This document shows, piece after piece, positions 28,160 through 37,600 of a stretch of DNA of 64,000 nt; position 1 is the stretch's first letter; the number at the start of each line of letters is the position of its first letter. The translations under genes and the position numbers were made by a program. Location: assembly GCA_900696575.1 (NCBI GenBank), contig CAADHD010000021.1, positions 1 to 64,000 of the forward strand, in the 5' to 3' direction. The notes under the pieces are model-generated. The model was not told the DNA's origin and did not search any database. It worked only from the letters and a program-made list of their open reading frames with translations. The stretch comes from an uncultured Bacteroidota bacterium (GTDB taxonomy: Bacteria > Bacteroidota > Bacteroidia > AKYH767-A > OLB10).

Positions 28160-28261
28160 TTACTTGTCGCTTTTATGAGTTTCGGGCTTTAACAAGGTTT
28201 CTGAAATAACCAGAGCCAATCCGGCCATCATACCGATTATTGCTATTACCGTTGCTGCCAT
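28160..28261 (-). CDS. Candidate 33-residue single-span membrane peptide
   Basis: ATG 28261 to TAA 28160 encodes a 33-residue peptide: MAATVIAIIGMMAGLALVIS followed by a charged tail (ETLLKPETHKSDK). Residues 3-19 form one plausible transmembrane helix with the positive end following. It lies 13 bases before the 83-residue gene on the same strand, and a near-consensus -7 box (CACATTTG on the minus strand, 28270-28277) sits just upstream. Short frames like this arise by chance, so this rests on the membrane pattern and spacing only. Confidence 0.45.
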   Translation of the reverse strand: MAATVIAIIGMMAGLALVISETLLKPETHKSDK

Positions 28262-28361
28262 AACGATAGCAAATGTGCAATGGCCATGGGCCACCCGGTG
28301 TGCTTTTAGGGTAAAAGTTCAGAAAATCGTGGCTGAACACCCGGCATACCTAGCTGCTTAC

Positions 28362-28369
28362 TACATTTG
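28362..28369 (+). promoter_or_regulatory. Candidate distal -7 box for dnaX
   Basis: TACATTTG matches TAnnTTTG perfectly, 92 bases before the dnaX ATG. No -33 TTTG at 19 bases. Confidence 0.4.
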
Positions 28370-28437
28370 TATGACCTGAAAAGGCTTTAAACCATCACTT
28401 TTTATCAACAACCAATCAAAAAGCAGAACGAAAACTT

Positions 28438-28445
28438 TAGGTTTG
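28438..28445 (+). promoter_or_regulatory. Candidate proximal -7 box for dnaX
   Basis: TAGGTTTG matches TAnnTTTG perfectly, with 16 bases between it and the dnaX ATG, which would give a very short leader. No clear -33 element. Confidence 0.45.
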
Positions 28446-28461
28446 AAACGGCAAATACCTT

Positions 28462-30216
28462 ATGAGCGAATTTATAGTATCAGCACGCAAATACCGACCC
28501 TCCAATTTCGGATTAGTAGTTGGCCAGGAACATATCACCTCCACACTTAAAAATGCCATCCAGACAAAACATTTGGCCCAGGCATTTCTTTTTTGCGGCC
28601 CGCGCGGGGTTGGCAAAACAACTTGTGCGCGCATACTGGCTAAAACAATTAATTGTACCAACCTCACTGCTGACATTGAAGCTTGCAACCAATGCGAATC
28701 ATGCCAATCATTTAATAACGGGCAATCACTCAACATTTTTGAAATGGATGCCGCTTCCAATAATTCTGTTGAAGCCATCCGAGACCTCAATGAGCAGGTA
28801 CGATACGCTCCCCAAACAGGCAAGTACAAAATTTACATTATTGATGAAGTGCACATGCTTACACAGGCGGCCTTCAATGCATTTCTGAAAACGCTGGAAG
28901 AGCCACCGGCTTATGCCATTTTTATTTTGGCCACTACAGAGAAGCATAAAATCATTCCCACCATTCTTTCGCGCTGTCAGATTTTTGACTTTAACCGTAT
29001 TGGCGTAAAAGACATTGCTGCTCAATTGGCATTCATTGCCGGGAAAGAAAAAATTCAGACTGATTCCAATGCCCTGCATTTAATTGCCCAGAAAGCCGAT
29101 GGTGCCATGCGCGATGCCCTTTCTGTTTTTGACCAGATTGTTTCTTATGCCGGTAACAAGGTATCCTATGAAGATGTCATTCAGAATCTGAATGTTATTG
29201 ATTATGACTATTACTTCAGTACGGTTAACCATATTTTGAATGCTGATGTTTCGGCAGTGCTCACTGTTTTTAATGACATTCTCCGAAAAGGATTTGATGG
29301 GCATCAGTTTATCAATGGGCTGAGCAATCATTTACGTGATTTAATGGTGTGCAAAGATCCGGCAACGGTTCAGCTGATTGAAACCAGCGACAACATCCGT
29401 AAAAAATACCTGGAGCAGGCTATAAAACTTGATACCGCCTATCTTTTCCGTTTACTGCAGATAGCTAATCAATGCGACATCAGTTACCGGATGGCAAAAA
29501 ATCAGAAGCTGCATGCGGAAATAGCTCTTATGAAAATGTGCAGAGAGGTTCCCGCAGAATCTGAAAAAAAAAATGACAGCCCGCAGCAGCGCAGCCTTCA
29601 TATAAACAAAGAAATATCACCCGGTCCGGAATCAAAACCGGCTTCAGCCGCAAATACCTCTGCAGCTAACAAGCCTCTGCACACACAACCAGAGCCTGCC
29701 ATAGCTTCATCCGTTTCTGAAGAAAGTCAGTCAGAGAAAAAATCGTTGCTTGTTTCGGAGCCGCTGCCACTGCTTACTCCTTCCATCAAAATCAGGAAAA
29801 AAGATAAACCTGCTGAGGCAGAAAACGCTGCTTCAACACAAGTAATGCAGGAACCTTTTGAAGAGAATGATTTGCTCCAGACCTGGCACACATTAGCTGA
29901 GAATTACCGCCATGCCGGAAGAAAAAACATTTACACCACATTACAGAAGCGAGCCCCTTTATTAGCACAGCCCTCTGTGGTTGAGTTTGAACTTGACAAT
30001 CATGCACAGCAAAAAGAGTTTGAAGAAGAAATGCATGAACTGCTGGGCTTTATGCGTAAGTCACTCAGGAATGATTCCATCGCTCTTAAATTGAAAGTGC
30101 GAGATAGTTCCAAACCTAAGGAGGAAGCTTATACCTCTGCCGAAAAGTTCAGGAAGATGGCGGAGAAATACCCTGCATTGGAAAAACTTCGGCAGAAGTT
30201 TGATATTGAGTTTTGA
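28462..30216 (+). CDS. dnaX: DNA polymerase III subunit gamma/tau
   Basis: The clamp-loader ATPase of the replisome. The 584-residue protein has the Walker A motif GPRGVGKTTCAR near residue 47, a four-cysteine zinc module (CTN and CNQCESC), Walker B IIDEVHML near 130, sensor 1 and the SRC motif ILSRCQIF. The three-domain core ends near residue 365, and a low-complexity linker and a tau-type C-terminal region follow. At codons 368-371 the sequence carries ten As (29564-29573). One extra A, or a -1 ribosomal shift, gives an immediate TGA and a product of about 371 residues, the size expected for gamma. The gene converges on an S46 peptidase gene with no bases between stop codons. Confidence 0.96.
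   Translation: MSEFIVSARKYRPSNFGLVVGQEHITSTLKNAIQTKHLAQAFLFCGPRGVGKTTCARILAKTINCTNLTADIEACNQCESCQSFNNGQSLNIFEMDAASNNSVEAIRDLNEQVRYAPQTGKYKIYIIDEVHMLTQAAFNAFLKTLEEPPAYAIFILATTEKHKIIPTILSRCQIFDFNRIGVKDIAAQLAFIAGKEKIQTDSNALHLIAQKADGAMRDALSVFDQIVSYAGNKVSYEDVIQNLNVIDYDYYFSTVNHILNADVSAVLTVFNDILRKGFDGHQFINGLSNHLRDLMVCKDPATVQLIETSDNIRKKYLEQAIKLDTAYLFRLLQIANQCDISYRMAKNQKLHAEIALMKMCREVPAESEKKNDSPQQRSLHINKEISPGPESKPASAANTSAANKPLHTQPEPAIASSVSEESQSEKKSLLVSEPLPLLTPSIKIRKKDKPAEAENAASTQVMQEPFEENDLLQTWHTLAENYRHAGRKNIYTTLQKRAPLLAQPSVVEFELDNHAQQKEFEEEMHELLGFMRKSLRNDSIALKLKVRDSSKPKEEAYTSAEKFRKMAEKYPALEKLRQKFDIEF
29564..29573 (+). promoter_or_regulatory. A10 slippage tract in dnaX
   Basis: Codons 368-371 read GAA AAA AAA AAT GAC. 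A slip of -1 gives GAA AAA AAA AAA TGA; a slip of +1 runs ten codons to TAA. Both shifted frames therefore end shortly after the clamp-loader core. Homopolymer slippage producing gamma is known in Thermus, and -1 ribosomal frameshifting in E. coli. Confidence 0.6.
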
Positions 30217-32364
30217 TTATTCGGTAATCGTCAGCTCATCAATCAGCCTGCGGCAGCCGGCAAATTTTTCAATGATAAAAAGTGTGTAACGGATATCCAC
30301 AGATATATTTCTGCACCGTTCCGGATCAAAATGCAAATCGCTCATGGTGCCTTCCCATACCCTGTCGAAGTTTGTGCCAATTAATTGCCCGTAAGCATTC
30401 AGCACAGGGCTTCCCGAATTTCCGCCTGTAGTATGATTGCTGGCTGTAAAAGCTACCGGCAGGGTGCTGCTGATGGCATACCTGCCAAAGTCTTTTTGCT
30501 GATATAACTGTTTCAGTTTTGCAGGAACAATAAACTCATCGTTTTTCGGATCTTCTTTCTCTATGATTCCGTCAAGAGTAGTCATGTAATGATATTGTAC
30601 TCCGTCTCGCGGATTATAACCCTGTACTTTCCCGTAAGCAACCCTTAAAGTAAAATTGGCATCGGGATAGAAATTTTTATCAGGCTGCATTTCAATCTGT
30701 GCCGCCATGTATTTCCGGTTGAGCATGTTCAGCTTCTCCTGCAATGACATGGAGGGCAATTGAACTTTTTCTTTAAAGTGTGAAGCCAGTTCGGAAGCTA
30801 ATTTAAAAGCAGGATCGGATGCCAGTGTGCTGTGAATTTTTTTATAGGGCTTTGACCACAGTGTGTGCAGATTGGCTTCGGAACACAATACCGATTTACG
30901 GAATACATCGGTTGCCATTTTTGAAAAATTGCCGTCATATTTTTTATGTAAGCTGTGCAGATAGGGAGCTATTAAATCAAAACGGGTGTTTCTGTAATAC
31001 ACAGAGAGCAGATCGGTAAACATGCGCTGGTCAATACGCGCATCGTAATTTTTAAAAAAATCAGCGGAAGTATTTTTACGATTGTCCAGTTCTTTACGCA
31101 ATGCTGCGGTATCCCCGGCCGGTATTTCCATCCACTTCATCCATCCTGCAGCAAACGAAAGCAATTCAATGCCCATAGCCGCTTCGTTGTAATAATCGGC
31201 AGCAATCAGTAAAGGCTGTATGTTTTCGTAAGCAGATTTCAAACCGGAAGTAAGGGCAGCATATTCTTTTTTACCTGCAGCATTTGCCCATTCTGTAAAA
31301 TTATTTTCAAACTTCCTTTTTTGTTCTGCGGTTTGCAGCCTGCGGATGCCGAGAAGTTCGCCTTTCCATTTTTTATAGGCATTGCTCAATCCTTTTTGTT
31401 TGGAAGCGTATTTGATTCTTACGGTATCGGAAATTTTCATTCCCTGTTCCATGATTTCAAGCCTTACATCGCGTATGCTGATGCGGGCGGGATTTTGGTG
31501 CTGTTCGATCAAATCAATGGCAAAGGATGGAATGTACTGTTGTGTTCTGCCCGGAAAACCATAAACCATGGTAAAGTCGCCTTCTTTTACTCCTTTCAGC
31601 GAAATGGTAAAATGCTTTCTGGTTTTATAAGGAACATTGTCGGGCGAATAAGTTGCCGGCCTGTTATCTTTATTTGCATAGATTCGGAAAAGCGAAAAAT
31701 CACCTGTGTGGCGAGGCCACATCCAGTTATCGGTATCGCCTCCGAAATTACCAATGGAAGAAGGCGGAGCACCTGCCAGGCGTATGTCTTTAAATACTTC
31801 TGTAACAAAAAGAAAGTAACGGTTGCCATTAAAAAACGGACGGACAAAAGCCGAGTAATGGGAGTTTTTAATTTTTTCGGCAATAAGCAAGTCGGATTTA
31901 CTGCGGATCGTTTTATCGCGTTCCTGCTCGTTCATAGCCTCATTAACCCCTTCTAATACTGAAAGGGTAACTTCTTCAATACTTACAATAAAGGTAACCG
32001 TGAGTCCGCTGCATGGAAGCTCATCACTTTGATTCATGGCCCAGTAACCATGAGTAAGGTAATCTTTGCCCACACTGCTTAATGCTTGTATGGCACCATA
32101 ACCGCAGTGATGATTGGTGAGTACCAGTCCGTTTGAAGATATCACCTCACCTGTACATCCTCCTCCAAAAATCACAACGGCATCTTTCAGGCTGATTTGA
32201 GAATCGCTGTAAATATCAGCGACCGGAATTTTCAGCCCGTTTTTAATCATCGCTTGTTCGTTTAATTGTTTCAGAAGAAACGGGAGCCACATGCCTTCAT
32301 CGGCACGCAGTGGCAATACATAGATAAGCATGGCCAGAAGCCATGCAGGCTTTACGTTACGCAT
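30217..32364 (-). CDS. S46 family dipeptidyl-peptidase, DPP11-like
   Basis: A periplasmic serine exopeptidase that removes N-terminal dipeptides. The 715-residue protein has a signal peptide (AWLLAMLIYVLPLRA), the catalytic histidine in TNHHCGYGA near residue 83, the WMWPRHTGDF stretch and the nucleophile in GGNSGSP near 650. Eighteen residues after the nucleophile is an arginine (TNFDRVWEG). In Porphyromonas DPP11 the equivalent arginine (Arg673) sets preference for Asp or Glu at P1, so the same is predicted here. The gene is last of a minus-strand group, 20 bases after the DUF3127 gene. A glycine at the same place marks the second S46 protein at 45.6 kb. Confidence 0.92.
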   Translation of the reverse strand: MRNVKPAWLLAMLIYVLPLRADEGMWLPFLLKQLNEQAMIKNGLKIPVADIYSDSQISLKDAVVIFGGGCTGEVISSNGLVLTNHHCGYGAIQALSSVGKDYLTHGYWAMNQSDELPCSGLTVTFIVSIEEVTLSVLEGVNEAMNEQERDKTIRSKSDLLIAEKIKNSHYSAFVRPFFNGNRYFLFVTEVFKDIRLAGAPPSSIGNFGGDTDNWMWPRHTGDFSLFRIYANKDNRPATYSPDNVPYKTRKHFTISLKGVKEGDFTMVYGFPGRTQQYIPSFAIDLIEQHQNPARISIRDVRLEIMEQGMKISDTVRIKYASKQKGLSNAYKKWKGELLGIRRLQTAEQKRKFENNFTEWANAAGKKEYAALTSGLKSAYENIQPLLIAADYYNEAAMGIELLSFAAGWMKWMEIPAGDTAALRKELDNRKNTSADFFKNYDARIDQRMFTDLLSVYYRNTRFDLIAPYLHSLHKKYDGNFSKMATDVFRKSVLCSEANLHTLWSKPYKKIHSTLASDPAFKLASELASHFKEKVQLPSMSLQEKLNMLNRKYMAAQIEMQPDKNFYPDANFTLRVAYGKVQGYNPRDGVQYHYMTTLDGIIEKEDPKNDEFIVPAKLKQLYQQKDFGRYAISSTLPVAFTASNHTTGGNSGSPVLNAYGQLIGTNFDRVWEGTMSDLHFDPERCRNISVDIRYTLFIIEKFAGCRRLIDELTITE

Positions 32365-32384
32365 TTGTTTTAATTAAAAAATGA

Positions 32385-32765
32385 TCAGAAAGGAAGGTCA
32401 TCGCTACCGGCAGGCAGTTCATCAACTGCCGGTGCCGGAACTGATGAAGGAGTTTGACCTGAAGCAGCAACTGGCTGATGGGTGCTCGGGCTTGCGGGAC
32501 CAATCTGCCAGGCCCTTGCTTCTGTGTACCAGCGACCTTGATACTCTCGCGATTCAAGATTGAAAAACACCTTAATCGGTGTTCCGGGTTTTAAATCTCT
32601 CAATGCAGCTGTCTTCTCTCCCCAAATAGAGAAACAGATTTTTTTTGGAAATTTTTCAGTGGTTGTTTCTACTACAAATTCCTGTTTTACCCAAGGGCCT
32701 TTTTGTCCTTGACCGGTAACTTCCGGCATAACCTGAATAAGGGTAGCTGTGATTTCTAAGCTCAT
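32385..32765 (-). CDS. DUF3127 protein, OB-fold-like with an SSB-type C-terminal tip
   Basis: A protein of about 126 residues beginning MSLEITATLIQVMPEVTGQG (ATG 32765; the longer frame adds eight unlikely residues). The beta-rich body (VKQEFVVETTTEKFPKKICF, then PIKVFFNLESREYQGRWYTE) is the DUF3127 family, which looks like a small OB fold. A Pro/Ser/Ala-rich linker leads to a terminal GSDDLPF, closely resembling the acidic tip of single-stranded DNA-binding protein that recruits repair and replication partners. Single-strand binding is inferred, not known. It lies between a TIGR01777 epimerase and an S46 peptidase on the same strand. Confidence 0.85.
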   Translation of the reverse strand: MSLEITATLIQVMPEVTGQGQKGPWVKQEFVVETTTEKFPKKICFSIWGEKTAALRDLKPGTPIKVFFNLESREYQGRWYTEARAWQIGPASPSTHQPVAASGQTPSSVPAPAVDELPAGSDDLPF

Positions 32766-32826
32766 AGTTTTCGTTTTTTCAAAGGTCAAACCTAAGAAAT
32801 TTCTGAATTGTTAGGAGAAATAAATT

Positions 32827-33753
32827 TCATAGTCGGTCTTCATGAAGCAGATTTTTAAGCGCTGAATAAACAGAAGGAAACCGGAATTGAAAACCGGTGG
32901 ATTCAAAACGGGCGGAAGAAGCCCGGATACTGTCAAGCACAAGGCCTGCCCTTTCGCCCATCATAACTTTTAGTACAAATGCCGGTACGGATGTTTTCAG
33001 AAAAGTTCTGTTTTTTGTTTTGGCTATTTCATCAATCAGTTCTTTAAAAGGTACAGGCTCGGGAGCAGCTACATTATAGATTCCTGATACTTCCGCTTTC
33101 TCAAGTGCATGAATCAACGCACGGCATGCATCATCAATGTGTACCCAGCTTACCAATTGTCTGCCATTGCCCAATGTAATTGCCATACCGAAACGGAAAG
33201 GTTTTAAAATTTCATGCATAGCCCCTCCCTTTAAGGAAAGCACAATGCCAAATCGCATAATTACTTTACGGATACTTTCCGGCAACGATGCTTTCAGTAA
33301 TGCATTTTCCCATTCCAAAACAGAATGCGAAAGGAAATCGCTGCCCGGCAGACTGGTTTCATTCATGACCTGACCGGCATTCTTAGGATAAATGCCAATG
33401 GCCGAAGCGCTGATGAGTGTTTTTATTTGATAGTCCCCGTTACTGAGATGATAAATCAGGGTGTTGATGGGTTTTACCCTGCTTTCGATAATTTCTTTTT
33501 TTCTTTTTTCAGACCAGGGTTTATCGGCAATGCCTGTCCCGCTAAGGTTGATGATGTAATCAATATCATTTAATGCACCATTTTCAAGAAAATTTTTTTC
33601 AGGATCCCATTCGGCCTGTTCAAACGGAATGCTTGTTTTTTTATTCCGGGTAAGAATGCGTAATTGATAACCTGCCTCCACTAGTCTTTCGCTCAGCCGT
33701 GTTCCTATCATTCCTGAACCACCGGCAATTAATACTGCTTCTGAAGTTTTCAT
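32827..33753 (-). CDS. TIGR01777 family NAD-dependent epimerase (YfcH-like SDR)
   Basis: A 308-residue extended short-chain dehydrogenase. It has the Rossmann start AGGSGMIGTRLSERLVEAG, the stretch INLSGTGIADKPWSEKRKKE typical of the YfcH branch, and a C-terminal DUF1731-like segment (PAFVLKVMMGERAGLVLDS). Substrate and pathway are unknown for the family. It lies 23 bases downstream of cutC and 61 bases before the DUF3127 gene on the same strand. Confidence 0.9.
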   Translation of the reverse strand: MKTSEAVLIAGGSGMIGTRLSERLVEAGYQLRILTRNKKTSIPFEQAEWDPEKNFLENGALNDIDYIINLSGTGIADKPWSEKRKKEIIESRVKPINTLIYHLSNGDYQIKTLISASAIGIYPKNAGQVMNETSLPGSDFLSHSVLEWENALLKASLPESIRKVIMRFGIVLSLKGGAMHEILKPFRFGMAITLGNGRQLVSWVHIDDACRALIHALEKAEVSGIYNVAAPEPVPFKELIDEIAKTKNRTFLKTSVPAFVLKVMMGERAGLVLDSIRASSARFESTGFQFRFPSVYSALKNLLHEDRL

Positions 33754-33776
33754 CTGACAGGAAACAGATTTTGCTG

Positions 33777-34463
33777 CTAAGAGTTTTTCAACTTCGATAA
33801 TAGACGGCTAATTTTCCGGATCATTTCTTCGCTCATGATTTTTCCGTTTGCAGAGTCAACTCTTGCCGATGCATGAATCCATTTTACACCGGTGATGCAT
33901 ATAATTTCTTCTGCATTGCTGTCTGTAATTCCGCTGCCGGGCATGATTTCTATTTTGGTACCGTATTGTTGCTGAAGATTTTTAATCAAGGATAAACCTT
34001 GCCAAGCATACGGCTGTAATCCCGAAGTAAGCAAGGTGCTGCATCCGCATGCTATGATGGAATGGAGGGAAGCGTAAGGGTTATCACATTCATCAAAAGC
34101 GCGGTGAAATGTTACGGGAAGCGGAGCAGCGGCTCTTACAATAGAGGTGAGCGTTTCCGTGTCAACAGATCCATCTTTGCAAAGAGCACCGAAAACAATT
34201 CCGTCAGCACCGGCATTTTTTGCAAACAAAACCTGTTCTTTCATCACAGAAATTTCTGCAGAAGAGTACACAAAATTATCAGGCCTGCAGCGAATCATGA
34301 CACGAAAGGGAATTTTTAGCAGTTGCCGTGCTGCTCTGATCTCCTGCGGCTCAGGGGTAGTTCCTCCCCGGCTAAGGTTGGCACACAATTCAATCCTGCC
34401 GGCTCCGGCTGCCTGAGCTTTTGCGGCATCCTGTACACTGTTTACACAAACCTCAAGAGGCAT
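33777..34463 (-). CDS. cutC: CutC family protein
   Basis: A 228-residue TIM-barrel protein of the CutC family, first linked to copper tolerance in E. coli although a direct copper role is disputed. It shows the family's start LEVCVNSVQDAAKAQAAGA, RIELCANLSRGGTTPE, FRVMIRCRPDNFVYS, PVTFHRAFDE and the C-terminal KIEIMPGSGI. It is the first gene of the minus-strand group cutC-epimerase-DUF3127-S46 peptidase. I see no copper-binding cluster or copper gene nearby, so the physiological role remains open. Confidence 0.92.
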   Translation of the reverse strand: MPLEVCVNSVQDAAKAQAAGAGRIELCANLSRGGTTPEPQEIRAARQLLKIPFRVMIRCRPDNFVYSSAEISVMKEQVLFAKNAGADGIVFGALCKDGSVDTETLTSIVRAAAPLPVTFHRAFDECDNPYASLHSIIACGCSTLLTSGLQPYAWQGLSLIKNLQQQYGTKIEIMPGSGITDSNAEEIICITGVKWIHASARVDSANGKIMSEEMIRKISRLLSKLKNS

Positions 34464-34637
34464 TATAACACAAAGATGAGGGGTTTCTGATTATAAAGGT
34501 TGCGTTCAATACAAACTTTTTAAGGTAAACCTGCACAGTTTAAAATCGTAAAAATTCACATTCATGTCTTAAAAACAAAATGACCATGCCGGTATGATAC
34601 TGTTTCAAATTTTATTTTTATCGCTTGGATTATTTCT

Positions 34638-37600
34638 GTGCCGCCTGTGAAACATAAACTGCCGATTGCAAACCTGCTTGTGCTGCTGCTGGCAGTGACA
34701 GCGTTTATAGTTTCAGAAGTGCTGCGCCATGAGAATTTCAGGAAGGAAACCAATTATTTAGCCATCAGCAAGAAAGCAGAGAAACGCATTCATGAGGAGG
34801 AGAAGCGTATTAATGAATTTCTGGATGGAGTGGAAAGACTGTTGGGAAATGATGAAAAATTTACCCCTTCCGAAAGACTGCATCTTGATGAGTTGTTGCC
34901 CGAAGTAAAAGGATTTACCCTTCTTGTTTTTCAGGATGATTCATTGCAATACTGGTCAGGCAATGAAACAAGTGTTACCTATGCTGAAGTAATGCAAGCA
35001 GGGCATCTGGCATCATTGAATACCGGTAACGGATTGTATGAAGTGGTTATCCGCAAAGTAAAAAGCAAAACGATAGCCGCATTGTTCAACCTGAAGAGTC
35101 AATATGTAATAGAAAACCAGTTTTTAGTTAATGAGTTTAGCCCGCAGTTAGGATTGCCACCGCGAACCAGCATTTCGCTTGTTAAAAGTGAAAAAATTTT
35201 TCCGGTTTACAGTTCATCGGGCAAGCTGTTGTTTTCATTATCCTTTATTCCTTACTCCGAAAGACAGATTATTGATGAGCGTATCACGCTTGCTTCGGTG
35301 TTGAGCTTTGCTTCGGTACTGTTGACAATTGTTTTCTTTTTTCTCGTAACCATGCAGTTGCTCAGAAACCGTCCGGTATTCGGCTTATTGCTGATTGGCG
35401 GTGTAATACTGCTCCGGTTTGTAGCAAGCTATAATAAGTGGCCGCAGGCAATGTATGATTTGCCGCTTTTCAATCCGCGATATTATGCCAGCAGCTACAT
35501 GCTGTTTTCTCTGGGAGAGTTGTTGATAAGCAGCCTGGTGATGTGTTACCTTATTATGTCTCTTTACTTTTTTTATGATTCACGGGTTTTGCTGGGCCGA
35601 TCCGGCCGTAATAAAGTTTATTCTTCGCTGCGGATCATTCTTACATGGCTATTCACTTTTGTATTTTCAGTACTCATCAACTATCTGCTCAGCAGTTTAA
35701 TTATCCATTCAAGAATTTCATTTAATATCAACAATGTATTTGAGCTTACGGGATTTTCGCTGGCCGGATTTTTTATAATCGGGATTCTGTTGTTTACTTT
35801 CTACATGGTTTGTGACGGAGGCATACGGTATGCATTCGCTGCCGGCATCAAAAAAAGAACGCTGATTATTTATTACCTGCTTTCGCAGGGTATGTTCCTG
35901 GTGTTGTTGATTTATTCAAAGAATTTGGAGCTTTTTCAGCATTACGGAGTGGATGCCTTTATTACGGCCAATCTCATCATCATCGCCACCGCTTTGATCC
36001 GCATGCGAAGCCGCAGAAGTTTTTCCTACACATTCTCTATTGCCTTTATTTTTCTTTTTTCTCTGTTTGCTGCCAAAACAATTTTTGATTTCAACATACA
36101 GCGCGAAATTCAGGACAGGAAGGCGTTAGCCTCGCGTCTTGAAAACATTCAGGATGCCATTGCCGAATACCTTTATGATGAACTGGTAAGTAATATTCGC
36201 GAAGACCGTTTTATATCCAATTATTTTTCTTCCTCATATTCCGAATTGCTGGCTATGGCGCAGCAGGGGGATGTATTGCAGAAACGCATGATGCAGAAAT
36301 ATTTTACCGGATACTGGAGGAAGTACGATATCCGTATCCGGTCATTTAAAGGCGAAAGTTTACCCATCAATACCGGTGGCGACCCAACATGGAATGCAGA
36401 GTATTATGATAATCTCATCTCCAATAAAGGGCAGGCAACCAAAGTTTCGGGGCTTTACTTTTTAAATGATCAGCCCGGAAAGGTTTCTTACATAGGCCGC
36501 ATACGCGTGTATTCAACAGCGCAACCGGATAGCATTATCGGAATAATAATGGCTGAGTTTTCATCACGCTATATCCGTGACGATTCCGGGTATCCTGATT
36601 TGTTAATCAGCAATAAGGTTCCGCTAAACCGCGATATATCCGGTTACTCGTATGCCCGTTACCTTGAATCCGAACTGGTCAATCAGTACGGGAGTTATTC
36701 TTACCCGTTATTATCAGAATCCTTCAGCGAATATATCCCTGAACCGGGGAATGACAAGGTGGTTGAAATTGGCGGAATTTCTCATTTGTTTTATCGTCCT
36801 TATGCACGAAGCCTGATAGTGGTGAGCAAGGAGCCGCCCGGTCTGCTCGAAATGATTACACTGTTCTCATACATCCTGACTTTTTTTGTTTTGGTATTCT
36901 CCGTATTGTTTGTGTTTTTTAAGCTCTGGCAGCAGCATTTCAGACCGGCACTATCGTTTAACCTGCGCATTCAGGTTTCGGTAATGACGGTTGTAATCCT
37001 TACCATGCTTACGTTGGGTGTCAGCACGGTTATTTATATCATCAACAACTACTCCTCAACGCAAAGTATTAAACTGAAAGAGCGGGTTGCTTCGCTGAAT
37101 CAGTTGATATCGCGCGAAATTGCTTCCCTCCCTTCAGGACAACTGCTGAGCGAAGAATTAAATGCGCGGTTTTATCAGTTGCATAATTACACCGGAATTG
37201 ATTTTAATATTTTCAATAAAAACGGGATAAAGATTTTCAGTACGCAACCCAAGCTGTATGAGCAACAAATTATTGCCCCGGTCATGAACATGAATGTGCT
37301 TCGCGATTTCAATCGTTCTAAAAGTTCTACATACATCAGTTATGAAAACATTGCGCGCCTTTGGTTTATGACCGGGTATGCCGCCATCCGGAATAACGAA
37401 AATGAAGTGATAGGGTACCTCAGCCTTCCGCATTTTGCCAGAGGCAGTGAACTGAAAAAGGAAATATCCACCTTCCTCGTAGCGCTGATTAACATTTATG
37501 TGCTGCTGTTTGCCCTTGCCGTATTGATTACATTTATTGTGTCGGGCAGGATAACACGACCGTTGCGAATCATTCAGGAAAAAATGAGCCGTGTGAAATT

